From Marinobacter azerbaijanicus (GTDB taxonomy: Bacteria > Pseudomonadota > Gammaproteobacteria > Pseudomonadales > Oleiphilaceae): a DNA stretch of 64,000 nucleotides. Positions 9,375 through 18,590 of the stretch are shown here, in pieces (the first letter of the stretch is position 1; each line of letters starts with the position of its first letter). Below the pieces are notes generated by a model. It was given only the letters and a program-made list of their open reading frames with translations, was not told the origin of the DNA and ran no database searches. Both the position numbers and the translations under genes were made by a program. The stretch covers positions 62,001 to 126,000 of the forward strand of contig NZ_JASSVS010000010.1 of assembly GCF_030250645.1 (NCBI RefSeq). The letters run 5' to 3'.

Positions 9375-10701
9375 CACCCTGGATTTTATTGCCATCGGCC
9401 TCGGGCCGTTTAACCTGAGCCTGGCCTGCCTCGCAGAGCCGCTGGAGGACCTGGAAGGGCTGGTGCTGGACGAAAATCAGCAATTTGACTGGCATCCAGG
9501 CATGATGCTTGAGAATGCCCGTCTGCAAACCCCGTTCCTGTCGGATCTGGTAACCCTGGCGGATCCCACCAGCCGCTACAGTTTTCTCAACTATCTCAAG
9601 GCCAGCGGCCGTATCTACTCTTTCTACATTCGTGAAAGTTTTTTCCTGCTGCGCCGCGAGTACAACCAGTACTGTCAGTGGGCAGCGGGTCAGTTAAGTA
9701 ATGTTCGCTTCAACACCCGCGTGGAAGCCATCCACTATGATGATGCCGGGAACCATTACGTGGTGCAGGCACGCTGTACCCGAAGCGGACAGCAAAAGCA
9801 GTTCCGCGCCCGGCGGCTGATACTGGGTACAGGCCCACGTCCGGCGATACCGCCCTGCTGTGAACACCTGGACAGCTCCGCCATTCACTCGTCCGACTAC
9901 CTCAGCCACAAGTCCTGCCTGCAGTCGCAGCCGTCCATCACCGTGCTGGGAAGCGGCCAAAGCGCGGCCGAGATATTCCATGACCTGCTCCAGGACATTG
10001 ACCGCTATGGGTACCAACTGAACTGGGTCACCCGCTCACCCCGCTTCTTTCCGTTGGAGTACAGCAAACTGACCCTGGAGATGACCTCTCCCGAGTACGT
10101 GGACTATTTCCATCAACTACCGTCAGAGACCCGCGACGACCTGGTGACCAATCAGAAACATCTCTACAAGGGTATTAATACCGACCTGATTAACGACATC
10201 TTCGACCTGTTGTACACCAAACACCTGTCGTCCGATGTGCCCGTTAACCTGCTTACCAACGCCAGGCTGGATTCCGCGCGATACCATGGCGACAGCAAAC
10301 ACCATGAACTGGCTTTCCATCATCTGGAACAGGACAGACCTTTCGTGCTGAACACTGCTGGCCTGGTACTGGCCACCGGCTACCAGTACCGGGAACCCGC
10401 TTTCCTGGAAGGTATCTCCGATCGTATCCGTCGTGATGGCCGGGGCCGGTTTGCGGTCCGGCGCAACTACAGCATCGACCATCAGGGTCAGGATATCTTT
10501 GTGCAGAATGCGGAATTGCACACCCACGGCTTTGTGACGCCCGACCTGGGTATGGCCTGCTACCGCAACGCCTGGATCCTGCGGGCACTGACAGGGCGGG
10601 AACCCTATGCCATAGAGCAGGCCATCGCCTTCCAGCACTTTGGTACTCCGGAATCCTTTCCCGCCCAGGAAGGTGCCAATCCACTCACGGAGCCGGCGTA
10701 A
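9364..10701 (+). CDS. FAD/NADPH-dependent diamine N-hydroxylase of siderophore biosynthesis (IucD/DesB/BibB family)
   Basis: A 445-residue flavin monooxygenase that hydroxylates a terminal amine nitrogen, the first step in making a hydroxamate. The FAD motif GLGPFNLSLA is at about residues 12-21, the substrate-loop signature LQTPFLSDLVTLADPTS follows, the NADPH motif is GSGQSAAE, and the late ATGYQY motif is present. The start is the ATG at 9364: an ideal AAGGAGG site lies at 9351-9357, six bases upstream, inside the end of the decarboxylase gene. The overlap suggests translational coupling. The likely substrate is the diamine made by the upstream decarboxylase, as in the desferrioxamine and bisucaberin pathways. 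Confidence 0.9.
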   Translation: MSDNTLDFIAIGLGPFNLSLACLAEPLEDLEGLVLDENQQFDWHPGMMLENARLQTPFLSDLVTLADPTSRYSFLNYLKASGRIYSFYIRESFFLLRREYNQYCQWAAGQLSNVRFNTRVEAIHYDDAGNHYVVQARCTRSGQQKQFRARRLILGTGPRPAIPPCCEHLDSSAIHSSDYLSHKSCLQSQPSITVLGSGQSAAEIFHDLLQDIDRYGYQLNWVTRSPRFFPLEYSKLTLEMTSPEYVDYFHQLPSETRDDLVTNQKHLYKGINTDLINDIFDLLYTKHLSSDVPVNLLTNARLDSARYHGDSKHHELAFHHLEQDRPFVLNTAGLVLATGYQYREPAFLEGISDRIRRDGRGRFAVRRNYSIDHQGQDIFVQNAELHTHGFVTPDLGMACYRNAWILRALTGREPYAIEQAIAFQHFGTPESFPAQEGANPLTEPA

Positions 10702-10702
10702 T

Positions 10703-11875
10703 ATGGCTATCTCCGTCAAGCACTGGCTGATTGGCATCACCATCGCAGCAGTAGTCAGTGATTCCATGTTGCTGCCTTTCTACCCACATTTTTTTGCCAG
10801 CGTGTTCGGAATCACCGACCCGGGTCATATCGGGCTTTACCTCAGTGCCTGCTGTCTCACTATCGTGTTGGCCTTCCCGATGTGGGCCAGGGCTTCCCGG
10901 TGGATATCTGTCCTGAAGCTACTGATTCCCACACAATTGGCGGCGGGGGTTCTCAGTATCCTCTGCTACTGGGCAGAGACCCCGATGTCTTTCTGGATTC
11001 TGTCGCTGCTCATGCTGGTGTTCAAGGGCAGCTACCTGCTGGTCTACCCGATGATCATGGCCGCCGAACGCAGGGACAACCATGGCAATACCATCGGCCT
11101 GTTATCGGTGGTGGTTCACATTGGTGGTATTGCCGGCGCCGTGCTCGGCGGCGTGGTACTGCAGTGGTTCGAGCCCCGTCAGGTATTCCTGGTGATGGCG
11201 GTGAGTGATTTTCTCCAGACCGGCGTCTGTCTCTACCTCACTCGCCGCCCCGACCCCGGATCAGCGGAACGGCATGACTCAACACCGGAAAAGAGCCGGG
11301 TAACCTCTGCGGTCATCTACAGGCTGGGATTGGTGATGTTCCTGTTCTATTTCAGCGCCTACCTTACCCGGCCGTTCTTCGTACGCTACTGGGAATCGGT
11401 GACCCGGTCCGGGGGAGAAGCCCTCTCCGGGCTGGTGTTTGCCATTCCGGCTGGCATCGCCATCCTGGCACTTTGCCTGAGTTTCCACAGAGGACATACC
11501 CGGTCGCCAGGAGACGGACTGCTCGCCGCCATGATGCTGGGAGGCGTTGGGCTGGCGCTGCAGGGACTGAACCAGGAATGGCTGATCCTGTCAGGACGCT
11601 GCCTGTTTGGCTGGGCCCTGTTCCAGAGCACTGTCCAGCTGGACCAGCTGCTGTTTGCCCTGAGTCATCCCGGGGCGTACGCCGCCGATTTCAGCAAGAT
11701 CAATATCTTCCAGCAGCTGGGGGTTCTCGCAGCTGCATCATCCGCCGGCGGACTTGTGGGCCTGTTGGGACTGCAAATGCCCTTTGTGGTCGCAGCTGTC
11801 GGCCTGGTGCTGACCGCTGCCCTGTATGGCCTCCTGTTCCACCATAGCCGGCACCGCCTGCAACCATCCACCTGA
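10703..11875 (+). CDS. MFS transporter, probable siderophore exporter
   Basis: A 390-residue major-facilitator-type membrane protein with about twelve hydrophobic spans. It begins one base after the hydroxylase stop codon and sits in the middle of the siderophore operon, so export of the finished siderophore is its most likely job. Sequence features are an early DSMLLPFYPHFF segment and a GGIAGAVLGGVVL span in the N-terminal half. The ATG at 10703 was chosen over upstream in-frame starts that would overlap the hydroxylase by 60 bases. Uptake of a related compound cannot be excluded. Confidence 0.85.
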   Translation: MAISVKHWLIGITIAAVVSDSMLLPFYPHFFASVFGITDPGHIGLYLSACCLTIVLAFPMWARASRWISVLKLLIPTQLAAGVLSILCYWAETPMSFWILSLLMLVFKGSYLLVYPMIMAAERRDNHGNTIGLLSVVVHIGGIAGAVLGGVVLQWFEPRQVFLVMAVSDFLQTGVCLYLTRRPDPGSAERHDSTPEKSRVTSAVIYRLGLVMFLFYFSAYLTRPFFVRYWESVTRSGGEALSGLVFAIPAGIAILALCLSFHRGHTRSPGDGLLAAMMLGGVGLALQGLNQEWLILSGRCLFGWALFQSTVQLDQLLFALSHPGAYAADFSKINIFQQLGVLAAASSAGGLVGLLGLQMPFVVAAVGLVLTAALYGLLFHHSRHRLQPST

Positions 11876-11888
11876 CCAGGGAATGATC

Positions 11889-14246
11889 ATGAACGATGTC
11901 ACCTACCACTATGAACAATGCCTGCCATCGCTGGGTCAATTCAGCGTTCGTCCTGTGCAGTTACCGGACGATCTGACACTGATCCATCAATGGCTCAGTG
12001 ATGACCATGCCCGTTTCTGGGGGATGCAGGACATGTCGAAGGCCCAACTTGACGACTTTTACCGCTCCCTGAGGGCCTCGGGGGAGGGAGATGCCTTTGT
12101 CGGTCTGCACAATGGCCACCCCTGTTTCCTGATAGAGACCTATCGGCCGGAGCAGTCCCCCCTGGCGGAACACTACCCGGTACAACCGGGCGACCTGGGT
12201 ATGCATATCCTGATTGCACCGACGGCAAGGCCTATTCACGGCTTTACCCGTGGCGTGTTCACCGTTCTGATGGGGTTCCTGTTCGAAGCCCTGGATGCCC
12301 GGCGCGTTGTTGTCGAGCCGGATGTCAGTAACGACCGCATTCATCAGCTGAATCGTTTTGCCGGTTTCCAGTACGACCGGGTCATCTCTCTCCCCGACAA
12401 ACAGGCCCATCTGGCTTTCTGTGATTACGCGCAGTTCCGCCAGGCGATAACCAACAACCCCGGGCTGGCCTGCGACCACCTGCAGCGGGACCTGTGGCAA
12501 CACGTCAACATCCTGCTGGTTCGTAAGGCCCTGAGTGAGTTCACCCATGAACAACTGCTGCATCCGCAGCCGGTATCGGAACAGGACGGTTGGGGCGAAT
12601 ATCGCGTCACGGCCGACCAGCCGGACGTCGAGTACTGTTTCCAGGCGCGGATACTGGCGCTGGATCATTGGCTCATAGATCCGTCATCCATTCAAAAACG
12701 GGTAGCCGGCAATAACACCGATGTGGATGCCCTGCGCTTTATCATTGAGTTTCGCGAGACCCTTGGAATCCAGGACGCCATGCTGCCCACCTACCTGGAA
12801 GAGATTGCCAGCACTCTTTACGGCAGCGCCTTTAAACATCGCCGCCCGGGACTTGATGCCACCTCCCTGGTGAATGCGGATTTCCAGAAGCTGGAATCGG
12901 CAATGATGGAAGGTCATCCCTGCTTCGTTGCCAATAACGGCCGCATTGGCTTTGATGCCCGGGATTATCAGGCCTATGCCCCGGAAGCGGGTGCGCCAAT
13001 CCGCCTGATCTGGGTGGCGGCGCATAGGGACAGTACCACCGTAGCCAGCAGCGACGAACAGGGTTTCAATGGAATGATACGTGATGAGCTGGGAGACCAT
13101 CAGTTTGACGCCTTCATGACTCTGCTCAGGCAACGGTCTCTGGACCCCGATGAGTACTACCTGCTGCCAGTGCACCCCTGGCAGTGGTACAACAAACTGA
13201 CACATGTCTTTGCCGCCGATATCGCCATGGAGAAACTGGTCTACCTGGGTGAGGGTCAGGACCGCTACCGGGCCCAGCAATCCATCCGCACGTTTTTCAA
13301 CAACGATCGGCCACACCGACACTATGTCAAAACGGCGCTTTCAATCCTCAACATGGGCTTCATGCGGGGCCTGTCGCCCTACTATATGAGCACGACACCA
13401 GCCATTAACGATTTTCTCCATGACCTTGTGAATCAGGATCCATATCTGGCCACTACCGGCTTCAGCCTGTTACGCGAGGTGGCCGGTATTGGCTACACCA
13501 ACGCCCATTTCGAGGAAGCTGTCGACAAGCACAGCCCTTACCGCAAGATGCTGTCGGCTCTCTGGCGGGAAAGCCCGGTGCCACAACTGAAAGAAAACCA
13601 GAAACTGATGACCATGGCCGGACTCCTGCATGTGGATGCTGGCGGCAACGCCCTGCTACCAGCTCTGGTTGCCGCATCCGGGCTGGATACAAAAAGTTGG
13701 ATACAGCACTTCCTGCGTGGCTACATGAGCCCTCTGCTTCACTGTTTTTACGCCCATGACCTGGTATTCATGCCTCACGGTGAAAACCTGATTCTGGTAC
13801 TGGAAAACAATGTGCCGGTACGTGCCATCATGAAGGATATTGCCGAAGAAGCTGCCATCATGAACACCGACATCCTGCTATCGGAAGAGGTGCGACGATT
13901 GCAGGTAGAGGTACCGGAGGAGCTCAGGGTACTGTCAATTTTCACTGATCTGTTCGACTGCATTTTCCGCTTCATGTCCGCCATTCTTGATGAGCAGGGT
14001 GACTTTCCCGAGTCCCGTTTCTGGCAGCTGGTGGCAGACTGCGTTCATGAGTATCAGGCAGGCCATCCGGAACTGGCCGATAAGTTCCGTCGCCATGACC
14101 TGTTTGCTCCGGAATTTACCCGTTCCTGCCTGAACCGACTGCAGCTGGCCAACAATCAACAGATGATTGATCTGGCAGATCCGGCGGGCAACCTGCAGTT
14201 CCACGGCACCCTGATCAATCCCATTGCGCGCCACGCCCGCCGGTAG
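11889..14246 (+). CDS. Bifunctional GNAT acyltransferase - NIS siderophore synthetase (BibC-like fusion)
   Basis: A 785-residue two-domain enzyme. Residues about 1-190 form an IucB/RimJ-like GNAT acyltransferase (IRPVQLPDD-like start, GDLGMHILIAP, GFTRGVFTVLM, FAGFQYDR) that would acylate the N-hydroxydiamine. Residues about 200-785 form an IucA/IucC-type, ATP-dependent NIS synthetase, with GHPCFVANNGRIGF, LLPVHPWQW, SIRTFF, MPHGENLILVLENN and KDIAEEA motifs. Together they would make and join N-hydroxy-N-acyl-diamine units into an oligomer or macrocycle. Such a fusion is known for bisucaberin (BibC); desferrioxamine pathways use separate proteins. ATG 11889 is preferred over ATG 11883 because the AGGGA site at 11878-11882 is then correctly spaced. 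Confidence 0.88.
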   Translation: MNDVTYHYEQCLPSLGQFSVRPVQLPDDLTLIHQWLSDDHARFWGMQDMSKAQLDDFYRSLRASGEGDAFVGLHNGHPCFLIETYRPEQSPLAEHYPVQPGDLGMHILIAPTARPIHGFTRGVFTVLMGFLFEALDARRVVVEPDVSNDRIHQLNRFAGFQYDRVISLPDKQAHLAFCDYAQFRQAITNNPGLACDHLQRDLWQHVNILLVRKALSEFTHEQLLHPQPVSEQDGWGEYRVTADQPDVEYCFQARILALDHWLIDPSSIQKRVAGNNTDVDALRFIIEFRETLGIQDAMLPTYLEEIASTLYGSAFKHRRPGLDATSLVNADFQKLESAMMEGHPCFVANNGRIGFDARDYQAYAPEAGAPIRLIWVAAHRDSTTVASSDEQGFNGMIRDELGDHQFDAFMTLLRQRSLDPDEYYLLPVHPWQWYNKLTHVFAADIAMEKLVYLGEGQDRYRAQQSIRTFFNNDRPHRHYVKTALSILNMGFMRGLSPYYMSTTPAINDFLHDLVNQDPYLATTGFSLLREVAGIGYTNAHFEEAVDKHSPYRKMLSALWRESPVPQLKENQKLMTMAGLLHVDAGGNALLPALVAASGLDTKSWIQHFLRGYMSPLLHCFYAHDLVFMPHGENLILVLENNVPVRAIMKDIAEEAAIMNTDILLSEEVRRLQVEVPEELRVLSIFTDLFDCIFRFMSAILDEQGDFPESRFWQLVADCVHEYQAGHPELADKFRRHDLFAPEFTRSCLNRLQLANNQQMIDLADPAGNLQFHGTLINPIARHARR

Positions 14247-14438
14247 TGTCCGCGCCACGGGCGGAGTCGCAGGGACGCGACGACTGGCTTCAGGAGGTTG
14301 AAATTTCCGGGGCCAACCCCATTGAGTTCCTGTCCGCCATTCGCGCGGAATTCCATACCAAATCAACTTGTTATTTTTTTGCTTTTTGGGAGCCCGACGG
14401 GGTTCCCCTGTGCGATAGAAAGATAGGGAGGTTTGACC
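14247..14438. other. Spacer between the siderophore operon and ectD
   Basis: No convincing gene lies here. A T-rich stretch at about 14369-14387 precedes a GC-rich hairpin at 14388-14407 (8 bp including one G-U pair, 4-base loop), which is not arranged as a normal terminator for the + strand. An AGGGAGG ribosome-binding site at 14425-14431 serves ectD. The spacer probably carries the ectD promoter, but no clear -35/-10 pair was found. Confidence 0.4.
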
Positions 14439-15374
14439 ATGGAGACTCGTACCGACGATCTTTACCCCACACGACTTGAGCGCCCCACGGCAAGTTTCGA
14501 ACGACTGGACCCGGTGGTGTACAGTACCGGACGAGACCGCACTGACGGCCCACTGAGCGAAACTGAACTGGCCCAATACGAGAGGGACGGCTTCCTGGTA
14601 TTCAATAACTTTCTGGATACCACCACTGTTCAGAGGTTCCGTGAGGACTTGCGCGCCTATGAGAACGACGACTCCATCATTCAGTCAGAAGGAACCATCA
14701 CCGAGCCGGGGAAACAGGAAATACGCTCTGTTTTCGGTATTCACGAGCTTTCGGACCGATTTGACCGCCTGACCCGTGACCCTCACATTCTGGGAATGGT
14801 GCATCAGTTGCTTGGCAGTGACGCTTACATTCACCAGTCCCGCATCAACTTCAAGCCTGGCTTCCATGGTAAAGGCTTTGACTGGCACTCGGACTTCGAA
14901 ACCTGGCATGCTGAAGATGGTATGCCGCGCATGCGCTCCGTGAGCTTTTCCATTGCCCTGACCGATAACACACCATTCAATGGGCCGCTGATGCTGGTGC
15001 CGGGTTCCCACAAGACCTTTATCCCCTGTGTCGGTCGCACCCCCGAGGACAACTACCAGTCATCACTGAAAAAGCAGGAACTGGGGGTACCGGCGGACCA
15101 GGACCTTGACCGAATGATCGATAAGCACGGTATCCAGGCACCCACTGGCCCGGCCGGATCGCTGATCATATTCGAATGCAATACTCTGCACGCCTCCAAC
15201 GCCAACATGTCACCCTGGCCACGCAGTAACCTGTTTTTCGTCTACAACAGTGTGGAGAACCAGTTGGTCCAGCCGTTCTGTGGAAACAAGCCAAGGCCGG
15301 GGTTCCTCGGCAACCGGACCCGCACCGATGCTATCAGGACACTGGATACTGTGGACCAGCGCAGGACCGGTTAA
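14439..15374 (+). CDS. ectD: Ectoine 5-hydroxylase (EctD), Fe(II)/2-oxoglutarate dioxygenase
   Basis: A 311-residue member of the phytanoyl-CoA dioxygenase fold that converts the osmolyte ectoine to 5-hydroxyectoine. The EctD signature is very clear: FDWHSDFETWH at about residues 148-158 supplies the first iron-binding His and Asp and the ectoine pocket, followed by EDGMPRMR, and NGPLMLVPGSHKTF. The second iron-ligand histidine is in CNTLHASNAN. ATG 14439 is preferred to TTG 14433 because it has an AGGGAGG site at seven bases. The ectABC genes are not in the window, so ectD stands alone here. This points to a salt-adapted host, which either makes ectoine from another locus or hydroxylates imported ectoine. 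Confidence 0.93.
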   Translation: METRTDDLYPTRLERPTASFERLDPVVYSTGRDRTDGPLSETELAQYERDGFLVFNNFLDTTTVQRFREDLRAYENDDSIIQSEGTITEPGKQEIRSVFGIHELSDRFDRLTRDPHILGMVHQLLGSDAYIHQSRINFKPGFHGKGFDWHSDFETWHAEDGMPRMRSVSFSIALTDNTPFNGPLMLVPGSHKTFIPCVGRTPEDNYQSSLKKQELGVPADQDLDRMIDKHGIQAPTGPAGSLIIFECNTLHASNANMSPWPRSNLFFVYNSVENQLVQPFCGNKPRPGFLGNRTRTDAIRTLDTVDQRRTG

Positions 15375-15385
15375 CGTGCCCGCGG

Positions 15386-15409
15386 GGAAGGGAGCCTAAG
15401 CTCCCTTCC
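15386..15409. terminator. Bidirectional terminator between ectD and mnmE
   Basis: A perfect 10-bp stem (15386-15395 with 15400-15409, loop CTAA) lies between the convergent ectD and mnmE stop codons. There is no long T-run on either side, so termination strength is uncertain. Confidence 0.7.
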
Positions 15410-15427
15410 GACATTGTAAGTATGCAC

Positions 15428-16798
15428 TTACTTACCGATACAGAAACTGCTGAAAATCTTGCCCAACAGTTCATCCGGCGTCATTGCGCCGGTAATTTCT
15501 CCCAGCGCATCCTGGGCAGCACGCAGGTCTTCTGCCAGCAACTCGCCGGCGCCGTAGCCCTGTAACTGGTCTTCACCCTGCCGCAAGAAGTCCCGAGCCC
15601 GCTCCAGCGCATCCAGATGACGGCGCCGGGCGATAAACCCGCCTTCGGTGGTACTGGCAAATCCCATGCACTGCTTCAGGTGATCCCGAAGAACCTCAAG
15701 CCCATCGGCGGATCGGGCTGCAATCCGAATGACCGGTGCTGCCTCCGGGCCCGGTTGCTCAATGCCCACGGGCTCACCGGTCAGATCCACCTTGTTGCGG
15801 ATAACCGTCAGCGGGGCACTCTCGGGTAACTGGTCGATAAAGTCCGGCCACAGACGGTGCGGCTCGGTTTCCGGTGTGGTGGTGGCATCCACCATCAAGA
15901 GTATGCGGTCGGCCTGGCGAATTTCTCCCCAGGCCCGGGCAATGCCGATCTGTTCCACTTCATCCGGACTGTCCCGCAGGCCTGCGGTATCAATGATGTG
16001 CAGGGGCATGCCATCAATGTGGATATGTTCACGCAGGACATCCCTGGTAGTACCTTCCACCGCGGTTACTATGGCAGCTTCGCGACCGGCCAGGGCGTTG
16101 AGCAGACTGGACTTGCCAGCGTTGGGACGACCGGCGATCACCACTTTCATGCCGTCCCTTAGAATGGTTCCCTGCTGCGCTTCTTCGAGAATCACCTGAA
16201 GATCCTGGATAATCGCCTGCAAGTCGTTGGCGACTTTGCCATCCGCCAGGAAATCGATTTCCTCCTCGGGAAAGTCGATGGCAGCTTCCACGTAGATGCG
16301 AAGATGTGTAACCGCCTCCACAAGGGCATCAATCCTGCGGGAAAACACTCCCTGTAGCGAACGTACAGCACAGCGGGCAGCCTGTTCCGAACTGCTTTCA
16401 ATCAGATCGGCAATGGCTTCCGCCTGAGTGAGATCGAGCTTGTCGTTGAGAAACGCCCGCTCGGAAAATTCACCCGGCCGGGCCAGACGGGCGCCAAGCT
16501 CACAGACGGTTCTTAACAGCAGATCCAGAATTACGGTGCCACCGTGGCCCTGAAGCTCAAGTACATCCTCGCCGGTGAAGGAATGGGGATTGGGGAAAAA
16601 CAGGGCGATACCTTCGTCGATCAGCTCGTCGTTCGTATCCAGAAAGGGGCCGTAGTGGGCATATCGCGGCCTGGGTTCAAAGCCCAGCATCTTGCTGGCA
16701 ATGGCCGCTGCGTCCGGGCCGGAAACACGCACAATACCAACGCCGGACTGGCCGGGGGCTGTGGCTATGGCGGCAATGGTATCGGTGGCATTGAACAT
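15428..16798 (-). CDS. mnmE: MnmE (TrmE), tRNA-modifying GTPase
   Basis: A 456-residue GTPase that acts with MnmG to install the 5-carboxymethylaminomethyl group on wobble uridine. The N-terminal folate-binding domain starts with DTIAAIATAPGQSGVGIVR. The helical domain is split by a G domain at about 215-375: GRPNAGKSSLLN (G1), TTRD (G2), DTAGLRD (G3), NKVD (G4). The C terminus ends in FCIGK with the conserved cysteine of the C(I/L/V)GK motif. It is the most downstream gene of the leftward rpmH-rnpA-yidD-yidC-mnmE row. Its usual neighbour mnmG is separated by the accessory block at 254-15427. Confidence 0.97.
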   Translation of the reverse strand: MFNATDTIAAIATAPGQSGVGIVRVSGPDAAAIASKMLGFEPRPRYAHYGPFLDTNDELIDEGIALFFPNPHSFTGEDVLELQGHGGTVILDLLLRTVCELGARLARPGEFSERAFLNDKLDLTQAEAIADLIESSSEQAARCAVRSLQGVFSRRIDALVEAVTHLRIYVEAAIDFPEEEIDFLADGKVANDLQAIIQDLQVILEEAQQGTILRDGMKVVIAGRPNAGKSSLLNALAGREAAIVTAVEGTTRDVLREHIHIDGMPLHIIDTAGLRDSPDEVEQIGIARAWGEIRQADRILLMVDATTTPETEPHRLWPDFIDQLPESAPLTVIRNKVDLTGEPVGIEQPGPEAAPVIRIAARSADGLEVLRDHLKQCMGFASTTEGGFIARRRHLDALERARDFLRQGEDQLQGYGAGELLAEDLRAAQDALGEITGAMTPDELLGKIFSSFCIGK

Positions 16799-16820
16799 TC
16801 TGGTTATCCCCTGAAACAGC

Positions 16821-16843
16821 AGAGGCTCCCGGAAGGAGCCTCT
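16821..16843 (-). terminator. Hairpin between yidC and mnmE
   Basis: A perfect 9-bp stem (16821-16829 with 16835-16843, 5-base loop) lies between yidC and mnmE. On the minus strand it is followed only by a short T-poor stretch, so it may be an attenuator or RNA-processing structure rather than a full terminator. Confidence 0.5.
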
Positions 16844-16873
16844 GTCACTACTGGTACCGGTTAGAGTATCCGG

Positions 16874-18586
16874 TCAGCTTTTCCTGGCAGCGGTTTCCGC
16901 TTCAATCTTGCGGGTAATGTACCACTGCTGGCTGATGGACAGGATGTTGTTAACCAGCCAGTACAGTACGAGACCTGCCGGGAACCACAGGAAGAAGACC
17001 GTAAACACCAGTGGCATCATCTTCATGATCTTGGCCTGCATGGGGTCCGGCGGTGTCGGATTCAGGCTCATCTGCAACATCATGCTGGCACCCATCAGGA
17101 TCGGCAGGATGAAATAGGGGTCCATCACTGACAGGTCCTGAATCCAGAGCATAAACGGTGCATGACGCAGCTGGACACTTTCAAACAACACCCAGTACAG
17201 GGAAATAAACACCGGCATCTGTACCAGTATGGGCAGACAGCCGCCAAGGGGATTTATCTTTTCCCGTTTGTACAGCGCCATCATTTCCTGGGACATGCGC
17301 TGGCGATCGTCTCCGTAGAGTTCCTTCAGTCGTGTCAGCTGCGGCGCAACTGCCCGCATTCTTGCCATGGAACGATAGCTGGTGGCAGAAAGCTTGAAGA
17401 AAACTGCCTTGACCAGAACCGTCAGCAGAATGATGGCGACGCCCCAGTTGCCTACCAGACCATGGAACCAGTCCAGGATTATGAACAGCGGCAATGCGAT
17501 AAAGAACAGGAAACCAAAATCAACCGTCCGGTCCAGGTTGGGGGCGACGTTTTCCAGGCGCTCAATAATTTTTGGACCGATGTAGGCACGGGCAGACACT
17601 TCAGCGGTTTCGCCTGGCTCCACCTTGGTGGCCGGGTAGACAAAGCCCATCACATGAAGCGGTCCCCGCTGCGTGGACTGGAACTGAGCAGGTTGATCCC
17701 GCTCCGGTACCCATGCTGTCAGAAAATAATGTTGCAGAAACGCCAGCCAGCCATTGGTGACCGACTGGTTGACAGGGTCTTCAGACAGGTCGTCAAAGTC
17801 ATACTTTTCGTAGGGATCTTCCGGTGTGCTGACAACCATGCCCAGGAACGCCCTGATACCAAGACTGTTCTGTGCCGTGGGATCAGGTGCCTGGTCCCTG
17901 ACGATCTTGCCCGTCATGTTAGCCTGCCAGACTTCGTCAGACTGGTTATTGATCAGATAGCGTACATCGATCTCATAGCTATCTCGGGCGAATTGGTATT
18001 GCTTTGTGATTTCGACATTATTATCAGTGGTGTAGGTCAGATCCACTGTTAGCGTGTTTTCGCCTTCCTGTAACTCGTACCGGGTTGCCGAGGTGTTGAA
18101 AACCGGTGCGCTGCCGGTGCTCTTGCTGTCGATACCATCGCGGCCAATGAGGCCACTTTCAAGTATGTAGGTGCGCCTGTTGGTATTGGTGAGGAGCCTC
18201 AGAGATTCCTTACTGTCCAGGGAACGGTCGTACTGGAGCAGGGAACTTTCAATGAGATTGCCGCCGACACGATCGATTTTCAGTTCATAGACATCGGTAC
18301 GCACGGTGATGAGCTGATCACTGACATCGACTGAACCGTTTTCGGTACTGCCGATAGCCTGGCTTTCGCCTTCCGGAGTGGCGAATTCCTCATCGGCGGA
18401 TCCCGAACTACCTGCGGCTTCCTCGGGTAGCGTCATGTTGTCACTATCACCGGAGCGAGCGCTGGAACTGGTCTGTTCGGCAACCTGTTGTGTCTGCGGC
18501 TGGTTATAGTCTTCGTTCCAGGCAAGTACCATCATGTAACTGACAATGGCCAGGCCGGCAAATAATACGATGCGTTGAATATCCAT
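16874..18586 (-). CDS. yidC: YidC membrane protein insertase
   Basis: A 570-residue inner-membrane insertase of normal gammaproteobacterial length. It starts with the typical MDIQRIVLFAGLAIVSY signal anchor, followed by a linker rich in Ser, Glu and Gln, the large periplasmic beta-domain at about 60-330, and the conserved five-span core, including NWGVAIILLTVLVKAVFF and GCLPILVQMPVFISLYWVL. The membrane-groove arginine is expected in the SYRSMARMRA segment. The ATG at 18586 is clearly right: an in-frame start at 18637 would overlap yidD and add 17 residues before the anchor. yidD ends four bases upstream. Confidence 0.97.
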   Translation of the reverse strand: MDIQRIVLFAGLAIVSYMMVLAWNEDYNQPQTQQVAEQTSSSARSGDSDNMTLPEEAAGSSGSADEEFATPEGESQAIGSTENGSVDVSDQLITVRTDVYELKIDRVGGNLIESSLLQYDRSLDSKESLRLLTNTNRRTYILESGLIGRDGIDSKSTGSAPVFNTSATRYELQEGENTLTVDLTYTTDNNVEITKQYQFARDSYEIDVRYLINNQSDEVWQANMTGKIVRDQAPDPTAQNSLGIRAFLGMVVSTPEDPYEKYDFDDLSEDPVNQSVTNGWLAFLQHYFLTAWVPERDQPAQFQSTQRGPLHVMGFVYPATKVEPGETAEVSARAYIGPKIIERLENVAPNLDRTVDFGFLFFIALPLFIILDWFHGLVGNWGVAIILLTVLVKAVFFKLSATSYRSMARMRAVAPQLTRLKELYGDDRQRMSQEMMALYKREKINPLGGCLPILVQMPVFISLYWVLFESVQLRHAPFMLWIQDLSVMDPYFILPILMGASMMLQMSLNPTPPDPMQAKIMKMMPLVFTVFFLWFPAGLVLYWLVNNILSISQQWYITRKIEAETAARKS

Positions 18587-18590
18587 AAAC

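Noticed and set aside
14246..14479. A 77-residue open frame starting at the stop of the siderophore synthetase
   Set aside because: It overlaps the start of ectD and shows no family resemblance; codon use looks non-coding.
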